Shown: positions 57,424 through 64,000 of the stretch, piece after piece
Layout of the letters: each line of letters starts with the position of its first letter
Position numbering within the stretch: position 1 is the first letter of the stretch
DNA from: Spirochaetota bacterium
Lineage (GTDB): Bacteria > Spirochaetota > UBA12135 > COTS27 > JAFLEE01
Reading direction: 5' to 3'
Assembly: GCA_017302015.1 (NCBI GenBank)
Contig: JAFLEE010000013.1
Location: 23,062 to 87,061 of the forward strand
Length of the DNA stretch: 64,000 nt
Made by a program: the position numbers and the translations under genes
The notes under the pieces: generated by a model
Seen by the model: only the letters and a program-made list of their open reading frames with translations
Told to the model about the DNA's origin: nothing
Databases searched by the model: none

Positions 57424-60180
57424 ATGGAGAAGCGGCTCATCGACATCCTCTGGGTGCTCACCTCGGGGTGCCTCGTGTTCGTCATGCAGGCGGGCTTCGC
57501 CATGCTCGAGACCGGCATGACGCGCTCCAAGAACAGCATCAACGTCGCCATCAAGAATCTCACCGACTTCGGCGTCGCGGTGGTCGCCTATTGGGCCGTC
57601 GGCTTCGCCCTCATGTTCGGCCCCTCCGCCGCCGGCCTCGTCGGCGCGGGGTATTTCGCCTTCGACGCCCGCGGCGGCACCTGGCTCGCGGCCTTCTTCT
57701 TCTTCCAGGTCATGTTCTGCGGCACCGCGGCCACCATCGTCTCGGGGGCGGTGGCCGAGCGCATGCGCTTCTCGGCCTATCTCCTCAGCACGCTCCTTAT
57801 CTCGGCCCTCCTCTACCCGGTCTTCGGCCACTGGGCCTGGGGCGGGGCTCTGGAGGGCAAGGCGGCCGGCTGGCTCAACACCCTGGGTTTCGTCGATTTC
57901 GCCGGCTCCACCGTCGTGCATTCTATGGGGGGCTGGATGTCGCTGGCCCTCCTCCTCATCCTCGGCCCCCGCACGGGGCGCTTCCCGGCCGGCGGCGCCC
58001 CCCGCGCCATCCCCGGAAGCAATATCCCCGGGGCGGTCCTGGGCGCCATGCTGCTCCTCTTCGGCTGGTTCGGCTTTAACGGCGGCAGCGTGCTGGCCTT
58101 CAACGCCGACGTAGCTCCCATCATCCTCAACACCACCCTGGCGGGCTGCAGCGGCATGGTGATGAGCCTCTTCGTCGGTTTCGCGCTGACGCGCCGCTGG
58201 AACACCGCTTTTGCCATCAACGGCTGCCTGGCGGGCCTGGTGGCCATCACCGCCGGCTGCCATGCGGTCAACGAGTGGCAGGCCCTCGTGATCGGGGCGA
58301 TCGGTGGCATGGTGACCCTGGGCCTCGAGGCCCTCCTCGAGCGCCTTCGCATCGACGATGCCGTGGGCGCGATCCCCGTGCACCTCGGCGCCGGGGTCTG
58401 GGGCACCCTAGCCGTCGCCCTCTTCGGAAACCCGGAACTCCTCAAGACCGGCCTCGGCTTCTGGGGGCAACTCGGGGCGCAAGCCCTCGGGGTGGCGGTT
58501 TGCGGGGCATGGACCTTCAGCCTCACCTGGCTCATCATGAAGGGCATCGACCGCTTCTTCCCGCTTAGGGTCACGCCCCAGGAGGAGCAGGACGGGCTCA
58601 ATATCAGCGAGCACGGCTCGTCGACGGAGATCTTCGACCTCTACCGGGTCATGGACGAGCAATCCCGCACCGGCGACCTCTCGCTTCGCGTGCCGGAGGA
58701 GCCCTTCACGGAAGTCGGCCAGATCGCCCGCCACTATAACCGGGTCATCGGGGGGCTCCAGACCCAGACCGTCGCCAAGAGCGAGTACCTCGACATCCTC
58801 GACCATGTCGCCGACGGGCTGCTCCTGGTGGACCGCGAGCTGCGCATCGGTCCCTATTACGCCAAGGCCACCGAGCAGATCCTCGAGCGCCCCGGCCTCG
58901 CGGGCCAGGGCCTCCTCGACCTCCTCGGCCCCCGCCTCCTGGAGAAGGACCGCCCGACGGTGCGCCTCTTTTTCGACATGCTCCTCGACGGGGGGAAGCC
59001 CCTGCGTTCGGTGCTCAAGCTGAGCCCCCTGCGCAAGATCGAATGCTTCTTCGAGGCCGGCGCCGCCCTGCGCAGCAAGCACCTGGATTTCCATTTCCGG
59101 CGCATCGAGCGGGGGGGGAAGGTGGAGCGCCTCATGGTGCTGGTGCGCGACGTGAGCGAGGAGGCGCGCCTGGGGGAGGCCGTGCGCCTGGAGCGCGACC
59201 GAGGCCGAAGCGAAATGGAACTCTTCTACCGCATGCTCCACGTCGATCCCGGGCTGCTGTCGGAGTTCCTCGCCGGCCTGCGGGACGGCCTGCGCGCCAT
59301 CGGCTCCCTCCTGGAGGAGGAGGGCGCGGAGCGCTTACGCGAGCGCCTGCAAACGCTCCTGCGCCACGCCCACGCCTTGAAGGGCGATGCGCTCCTCCTC
59401 GACCTGGGCTTCATCGCCGACCAGGCCCACGCCTTCGAAACCCGCATCCAGGGGCTGCTGTCGAACCCGGGGGAGATCCAGCCGGGGGATTTCCTCTCCC
59501 TCGCCATCGGCCTGAGCGAACTTCAGAAGACCCAGGGGCAGATGGAGGCGCTGCTGGCGCGGCTTCGGGATTTCGAGAAGACCTTGGCAAGCCTCCCCGA
59601 GCGGCCCGAATCGCTCCTGGCGGCCGCCCTGCGGAATCTCGGGGAGCGAGCGGCCCGCGACGCGCAGAAAAAGGTGGACCTCGACGTCAGCGAACTCGGC
59701 GCGGTGGCCATCCCCGCCCCGGGGCGGAAACTCGTGCGCGAACTTCTCGTCCAACTCGTGCGCAACGCCATCGCCCACGGGATCGAAGCCCCCGCCGCCC
59801 GGCGGGAAGCGGGCAAGGGGGAAACGGGCCGTATCCAGGTGGGATTCGCCCATCGGGGGCCCGGCTGGCTCCTGTGGTGCCGCGACGACGGCGGCGGCAT
59901 CCGGGTGGCGGAGCTGCGGGCGCGGGCCGTCGCCTCGGGGCGCCACTCCGCCGAGGCGGTCGCCGCGCTCTCCCCCGCCGAATTGCGCGACCTGGTGTTC
60001 GAGCCCGGGATCAGCACCGCCGAGGGCGTCGACCTCCACGCGGGGCGCGGCGTCGGCCTCGATCTCGTGAAACGCTGGGTCGAGGGGATCCGGGGGAAGG
60101 TGGCGCTCTTGACCGAGCCCGGCGCCTTCACCGAGTTCCGCATCGAACTCCCCGAAGACGCCTTCGCCGGCGAAGCCTGA
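57424..60180 (+). CDS. Ammonium transporter-type sensor fused to PAS, Hpt and CheA-like ATPase (Amt-CheA hybrid)
   Basis: The first ~400 of 918 residues are an Amt/Rh ammonium channel. It has FVMQAGFAMLETGMTRSKNS, FFFQVMFCGTAATIVSGAVAER, the twin-His segments TVVHSMGGWMSLALLL and IPVHLGAGVWGTLAVALFG, and about 11 helices. A HAMP/PAS-like linker (YLDILDHVADGLLLVDREL) leads to an Hpt domain with RHAHALKGDALLLD; His650 is the predicted phosphorylation site. The C-terminus is a CheA-type ATPase (LVQLVRNAIAHGIEAP, WCRDDGGGIR, FEPGIST, GRGVGLDLVKRWVEGIRG). There is no HisKA dimerisation domain and no CheW-like P5 domain. It probably couples ammonium binding or flux to phosphorylation of the receiver at 56599. 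The ATG follows the CheX-like stop by 2 bp. Confidence 0.93.
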   Translation: MEKRLIDILWVLTSGCLVFVMQAGFAMLETGMTRSKNSINVAIKNLTDFGVAVVAYWAVGFALMFGPSAAGLVGAGYFAFDARGGTWLAAFFFFQVMFCGTAATIVSGAVAERMRFSAYLLSTLLISALLYPVFGHWAWGGALEGKAAGWLNTLGFVDFAGSTVVHSMGGWMSLALLLILGPRTGRFPAGGAPRAIPGSNIPGAVLGAMLLLFGWFGFNGGSVLAFNADVAPIILNTTLAGCSGMVMSLFVGFALTRRWNTAFAINGCLAGLVAITAGCHAVNEWQALVIGAIGGMVTLGLEALLERLRIDDAVGAIPVHLGAGVWGTLAVALFGNPELLKTGLGFWGQLGAQALGVAVCGAWTFSLTWLIMKGIDRFFPLRVTPQEEQDGLNISEHGSSTEIFDLYRVMDEQSRTGDLSLRVPEEPFTEVGQIARHYNRVIGGLQTQTVAKSEYLDILDHVADGLLLVDRELRIGPYYAKATEQILERPGLAGQGLLDLLGPRLLEKDRPTVRLFFDMLLDGGKPLRSVLKLSPLRKIECFFEAGAALRSKHLDFHFRRIERGGKVERLMVLVRDVSEEARLGEAVRLERDRGRSEMELFYRMLHVDPGLLSEFLAGLRDGLRAIGSLLEEEGAERLRERLQTLLRHAHALKGDALLLDLGFIADQAHAFETRIQGLLSNPGEIQPGDFLSLAIGLSELQKTQGQMEALLARLRDFEKTLASLPERPESLLAAALRNLGERAARDAQKKVDLDVSELGAVAIPAPGRKLVRELLVQLVRNAIAHGIEAPAARREAGKGETGRIQVGFAHRGPGWLLWCRDDGGGIRVAELRARAVASGRHSAEAVAALSPAELRDLVFEPGISTAEGVDLHAGRGVGLDLVKRWVEGIRGKVALLTEPGAFTEFRIELPEDAFAGEA

Positions 60181-60187
60181 GCCGGCG

Positions 60188-61684
60188 ATGGAAACCCCCT
60201 CCGCCATCGAGCGCGTGCAGCGCGAAGGCTACCGGATCTTCTTCCATGCCCACGGCCACGGGATGTACCTCACGAGCCGCGAGGGCCGCTTCCTCGAGGT
60301 GAACGCGAGCCTCTGCCGCATCCTCGGCTATTCCCGGGAGGATTTCGCCGCCCTCCACGTGAACGAGACCTATGCCTTCCCCTTGGCGCGCCGCCGCTTC
60401 CAGGCGGCGGTGGAGCGCCACGGCCGGGTGGAGCGCTACCCCGTGCGCCTGCGCCGAAAGGACGGCTCCCACGTCCAGGCCTTCCTCGACGCCTTCGTGT
60501 GGACGCTCGAGGACGGGAAGCCCGGCGGCTATATGGGGCACGTCGTCGAACGCGTGGAGGCCCTCGACGAGGAGCATGCCGGCGCCCTCAAGTCCGGTGC
60601 GTCCCCGTTCAGCCACGCGGTGGGCGCCGCCAACGACGGCCTTTGGCAATGGATGCTCCCCGAGAAGCGCATCGCCTATAGCGCGCGATGGAAGGAGATC
60701 CTCGGCTACCGCGAAACGGAGGTGGAGGACCGGGTGGAGGAATGGTTCTCGCGCATCCACCGGGACGATTTCCCTTCCGTGCGCAAGGGGCTCTCCTCCT
60801 ACCTCCTGGGCGAGGTCCCCGTGCTGCACCTGGTCTTCCGCATGCGCCACCGCGACGGGAAGGACCGCCACGTGCTCCTGCGGGGCCGCGGCCAATTCGA
60901 CGCCAAGGGCCGCCCATGGCTCCTCGCCGGTTCCCTCACCAACCTCACCCATCAGTTCCAGGTCATCGAGGGCCTGCGGCGCAAGGAAAAGGACCTGAGC
61001 GCGGAGAGCGAGAAACTCGCCGCCGAGAACCGCCTCCTCTCCCAGTACTTCTCCGCGGATCAGGTCGATTCCCTGCGCCGAAAATCCGCGGGCGAGGAGG
61101 GCGATGGCGTGGAGACGCTCACCGTGCTCTCGGCCGAACTCGCGGGGGCGGTGGCGATCATGGAACGCCTGGGGCCCGGGCCCTTCGCGGCCTGCTACAA
61201 CGAGATCCTCACCGATCTCGTGGACATCCTCTACGGCGCGGGCGGGAGCGTCCTCGAGATGCACGGCGACGGGATCCTCGCCGTCTTCGGTTCCCCCGAA
61301 CTCGGGCGCCGCGGGGCCCAGGCGGCGGTGGCCTGCGCGCGCCAACTCCAGCGGGCCATGGCCACCTATAATGAAGTGCGGCCCGAGGCCCTGGAGGATC
61401 CCGTTCGCCTCGCCATCGGCGTGGCCACGGGAAAGGTGTTCCTCGGGAGCCTGGGCTCGGTGCGGCGCAAAGAGTACACCGCCCTGGGCGAGCCGGTCCT
61501 GCGCGCGCGCCGACTGCGGGTGGAGGCGCGGGACCTCCCCGACCCCGTCCTCATCGATACGCCCACCCGGGAAGCCCTGGATCTCAAGGAAGCGGTCTAT
61601 CGGGTCGAGGAGTCGTCGCCTAGGCTCGAATCCACGGAATCGGCGCGCTGGGCGGTGTCGAGCGAGCTGGAAGTCGGCGGGTGA
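60188..61684 (+). CDS. PAS-PAS-class III cyclase-like protein with altered catalytic residues
   Basis: Two PAS domains (residues ~10-120, including SREGRFLEVNASLCRILGYSR; and ~140-260, including ANDGLWQWMLPEKRIAYSAR) are followed by a coiled-coil (RKEKDLSAESEKLAAENRLL) and a class III nucleotide-cyclase fold. The first metal position is Glu317 (TVLSAELAGAV) instead of Asp, the second Asp361 is intact (HGDGILAVFGS), and VN.AAR reads PVLRARRLR, so the transition-state Asn is lost. It may be a slow or regulatory cyclase, or a pseudo-enzyme. It sits 7 bp after the Amt hybrid and is probably the operon's output. Confidence 0.85.
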   Translation: METPSAIERVQREGYRIFFHAHGHGMYLTSREGRFLEVNASLCRILGYSREDFAALHVNETYAFPLARRRFQAAVERHGRVERYPVRLRRKDGSHVQAFLDAFVWTLEDGKPGGYMGHVVERVEALDEEHAGALKSGASPFSHAVGAANDGLWQWMLPEKRIAYSARWKEILGYRETEVEDRVEEWFSRIHRDDFPSVRKGLSSYLLGEVPVLHLVFRMRHRDGKDRHVLLRGRGQFDAKGRPWLLAGSLTNLTHQFQVIEGLRRKEKDLSAESEKLAAENRLLSQYFSADQVDSLRRKSAGEEGDGVETLTVLSAELAGAVAIMERLGPGPFAACYNEILTDLVDILYGAGGSVLEMHGDGILAVFGSPELGRRGAQAAVACARQLQRAMATYNEVRPEALEDPVRLAIGVATGKVFLGSLGSVRRKEYTALGEPVLRARRLRVEARDLPDPVLIDTPTREALDLKEAVYRVEESSPRLESTESARWAVSSELEVGG

Positions 61685-61928
61685 ATCGGGGACGCCGGTA
61701 GGGTTCGAAGGGGCCCGGGGCGGCGACGCTGCGAATCCCACATGCATGCGGCCCAAATCACACGGGAATACTCATTATCAATTTCTACTATTTTCTAAGG
61801 TTTTTGGACGTCTTTCCCATGGATTCTTGACCTCCCCTGACCCAAAATAGAGATACCAGGAGTCGTCGTGGCTCCGGAATAAGACGACCGGCGGCAAGTC
61901 GATGACCGGTCGAGTTCAGGAGCCCCCC
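61685..61928. other. Intergenic region between the ammonium operon and the FAD oxidoreductase
   Basis: The middle (61760-61810) is AT-rich relative to its surroundings. A TTGACC near 61830 has no convincing -10. A perfect inverted repeat CGACCGG-N14-CCGGTCG lies at 61885-61912, 16 bp before the ATG, and could be an operator or a hairpin near the ribosome-binding site. Confidence 0.5.
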
Positions 61929-63527
61929 ATGACCCACCGCGAAGAATCCTACGACATCGTCGTCTGCGGCGGCGGCCTCGCCGGGCTCTGCGCCGCCATC
62001 GCCGCCGCCCGACACGGTTCGAAGACCGTCATCATCCAAGACCGCCCGGTCTTCGGCGGGAACGCCTCCAGCGAGGTGCGGGTCACCGTGCACGGGGCCG
62101 CGGCGCACCACGCCTACGCCCGCGAGACAGGCATCCTCCACGAGATCCTCACCGAGGAGCGCGCCCGCAACCACGAGGTGATCAACGAGAACGGCTGGGT
62201 CAATAGCGTCCTCGACGTGGTCTGCTACGATTTCGCCGTCCGCGAGGCGAACCTCACGGTGCGCATGAACACCACGGTGGAGGACGTCGTCCTCGCCGGC
62301 GGCATCCGCGGGAGCGCCCGCGTGAACCCCAAGGCCCTGCCGAACCTCCAGGCCGGCTACGCCTCGCGGGAGGCCGTGAACGAGGCCCGCACCCTCGAAG
62401 CCGTCGTCTGCCGCGTCGCCAACGCCGAGACCGTCCTCACGATCCGGGGGAAGACGTTCATCGACTGCACGGGCGACGGCGTGGTGGCCGACCTGGGGGG
62501 CTGCGCCTGGCGCATGGGCAGCGAGGGACGCAGCGAGTTCGGCGAGCCCCATGCCCCCGAAGCGGCCTCCACCGACACCATGGGCAATTCCATCCACATC
62601 CGGGCCAAGGACATGGGGCGCCCCTGCCCCTTCACCCCGCCCGATTGGGCCGTGAAACACACCGATCCCGATTATTTCTATAAGCAGGGGCGCCACCCCA
62701 GCGACGCCCGGGGCGGCTTCTGGTGGATCGAGATCGGCATGCCGCACCATACCATCACCGACGCCGAACTCATCCGCCATGAACTCACCCGCCACGCCCT
62801 GGGCATCTGGGATTGGATGAAGAACCGCGACCCCGTGATGAAGGAGCGCTGCAAGCATTACGCCCTCGATTGGATCGGGCAGGTGCCCGGCAAGCGCGAG
62901 AGCCGGCGCATCCTCGGGCGGCGCTTCCTCACCGAAGGCGATCTCGTGGCCAAGCACGCCTACCCCGACGAAGTCGCCTTCGGCGGCTGGTTCATCGACC
63001 TGCACACCCCCGGCGGGCTCCTCGCCCCCACCAGCGAACCCGCCGCGGCCGAGAATTACCAGAGCACCAGCGATTACGCGGTGAAGAGCTACGTCGGCCC
63101 CTACGGCCTGCCCCTCTCCATCTGCATCGCCCGCGACCTCGACAACCTCATGATGGCGGGCCGCAACGTCTCCACGACCCACGCGGCCCTCGGCACGGTT
63201 CGGGTCATGGGCACCACGGCCCTCCTGGGGCAGGCCTGCGGCACCGCCGCCGCCATCGCCCTCGCGCGCAAACTCGCGCTGCCCGAGGCCGGCGAACGCG
63301 CCATCGGCGAGATCCAGCAGGCGCTCCTGCGCGACGGCTGCTTCCTCCCCAATATCTCCCACGCCGACCGGGCCGACCTCGCGCCGGCGGCGAAGGCCAG
63401 CGCCTCCAGCAGCGCCGAGAGCCATGGCGCGGCGGCCACGGGCAAATGGGCCGACGGCGGCATGGAACGGGTCGGCGGCGAGGGCGGCCGCGTCGACGGC
63501 CTGCGCCTCCAGCACGCCCACGGGCAA
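61929..63527 (+). CDS. FAD-dependent oxidoreductase (FAD_oxidored type), C-terminus lost at a junction
   Basis: The N-terminus IVVCGGGLAGLCAAIAAARHG and the second motif DRPVFGGNASSEVRVTVHGA are characteristic of the FAD_oxidored family found in glycan-catabolic loci. GKTFIDCTGDGVVADLGG and the C-terminal LMMAGRNVSTTHAALGTVRVMG follow. The family's terminal segment starts at KASASSSAES and GGEGGRVDGLRLQ. The frame then stays open through unrelated DNA (antisense of a hemA fragment) to 63875, so its natural stop is missing. The ATG at 61929 has CAGGAG upstream. It may oxidise a sugar-derived alcohol. I place the real end near 63527. Confidence 0.8.
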
Positions 63528-63848
63528 CTCGTGGCGGTGAAGGGCGGCAAGCTCGCGCTCCAGCGCCGCGTGCAGCGTGTTGGTGCCGGAGATGTTGCGC
63601 GTGCCGCCGGCCCCGGAGCCCTGGGCGTCGATGGCTTCGCGCATCGCCTCGATCACCACGGGATGCTGGCCCATGGCGAGATAGTCGTTGCTGCACCATA
63701 CCGTGACGTCGCGCGGCGCCAGGCCCTGGCGGTGCAGTCTGGCACGCGGAAAGGCGCCGACGATCCGCTCCAGCTCGGCGAACACCCGGTAGCGGCCCTC
63801 GGCGCGCAGCCGGTCCAGGTGCTGCGAGAAAAATCCCTGGTAGTCCAT
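63528..63848 (-). CDS. hemA: 5-aminolevulinate synthase, N-terminal fragment (truncated at a junction)
   Basis: Read leftwards from an ATG at 63848, 107 residues match the ALA synthase N-terminus: MDYQGFFSQHLDRLRAEGRY, VFAELERIVGAFPRA, VTVWCSNDYLAMGQHPVVIEAM, GSGAGGTRNISGTN and LERELAALHRHE. The next expected residues (the AALLFTSGYVSN-like core) are absent, and the sequence changes to antisense of the FAD oxidoreductase. The enzyme (glycine plus succinyl-CoA) is typical of Alphaproteobacteria, as is the sequence flavour. With about a quarter of the protein and no PLP lysine it cannot function. Most likely an assembly chimera or recombination junction. Confidence 0.85.
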
Positions 63849-63920
63849 TCGCTTGCTCCCGGGGCGCGATCTTAGTCGGAACACACGCCGCCAATAGGGG
63901 TATTTTGGTCGCGGCGTGCC

Positions 63921-63934
63921 TTGATCCCGCGCAA
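63921..63934 (-). promoter_or_regulatory. FNR/FixK-like box upstream of the hemA fragment
   Basis: On the minus strand TTGCG-CGGG-ATCAA matches TTGAT-N4-ATCAA at eight of ten positions, with correct 14-bp geometry. It lies about 75 bp before the hemA ATG. FNR/FixK control of hemA is known in Alphaproteobacteria. Confidence 0.45.
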
Positions 63935-64000
63935 ACGTCCTCATCCTGGCCTGTCACACGGAATCGTGATGTCGGCATGTCGCCTTCGCCACCGGTCGAG

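Noticed and set aside
61700-61760. tRNA-like GGTTCGAA sequence
   Set aside because: No cloverleaf can be drawn; the acceptor and anticodon stems do not pair.
61929-63875. FAD oxidoreductase with a ~115-residue novel C-terminal extension
   Set aside because: The extension is exact antisense of a hemA start region, so the frame is open only by chance.

Overview
The window is a high-GC bacterial chromosome segment from a heterotroph with a Gram-negative envelope. Evidence for this is a lipoprotein signal, DUF3187- and DUF3943-type envelope proteins, many Sec signal peptides, frequent GTG/TTG starts and translationally overlapping operons. A eukaryote-type (GT3) glycogen synthase, several polysaccharide-active enzymes and many LacI/GntR/AraC regulators suggest a glycan-degrading member of an uncultivated lineage. 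I cannot place it to a phylum from sequence alone. The last ~0.5 kb (from about 63528) looks like a different genome, an alphaproteobacterial hemA, joined head-on into a broken reading frame.

Layout. 1-4300: the end of a SulP/STAS/cNMP-binding transporter, a mini-AraC protein, a secreted unknown, a two-module tandem repeat array (2785-3270) and a low-GC membrane protein. 4327-7143: a tight run of CBM9-like protein, LacI regulator, 91-aa protein and AraC regulator. 7144-8760: a lower-GC islet with a Cof-type HAD phosphatase and a P-loop kinase. 8817-14485: aldose epimerase, GH13, a small lipoprotein, and glycogen synthase with a membrane protein. 14603-18743: DUF3187 and DUF3943 proteins, DinB, O-methyltransferase. 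18777-24503: a secreted beta-helix lyase-like protein, a cupin and a heparinase II/III-type protein. 24641-26482: a DUF5939/class III cyclase.

26510-38571 is a surface-glycan cluster. It holds a DegT-fold sugar enzyme with His in place of the PLP lysine, an NAD-dependent epimerase, a split transketolase, a B12-type radical SAM protein, a glycosyltransferase, a methyltransferase, a YfhO-like protein, a GHMP sugar kinase and a Gfo/Idh/MocA oxidoreductase. 38729-54455 is a sugar-catabolic and anaerobic region: FAD oxidoreductase, a GntR-LacI chimeric regulator, a very large GH42-like protein behind a strong operator-controlled promoter, a GH32-like protein with a leader ORF, AraC, an MDR dehydrogenase, a glycyl radical enzyme with its activase and an AraC regulator, then PdxJ.

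56207-61684 is the most striking unit. A near-consensus sigma-54 promoter precedes five tightly packed genes: a small exported FecR-like protein, a single-domain response regulator, a CheX-type phosphatase, an ammonium transporter fused to PAS, Hpt and CheA-like ATPase modules, and a PAS-PAS-cyclase with altered catalytic residues. I read it as an ammonium-sensing phosphorelay built from chemotaxis parts and placed under nitrogen-type (sigma-54) control. The window ends with an FAD-dependent oxidoreductase that runs into the foreign hemA fragment.
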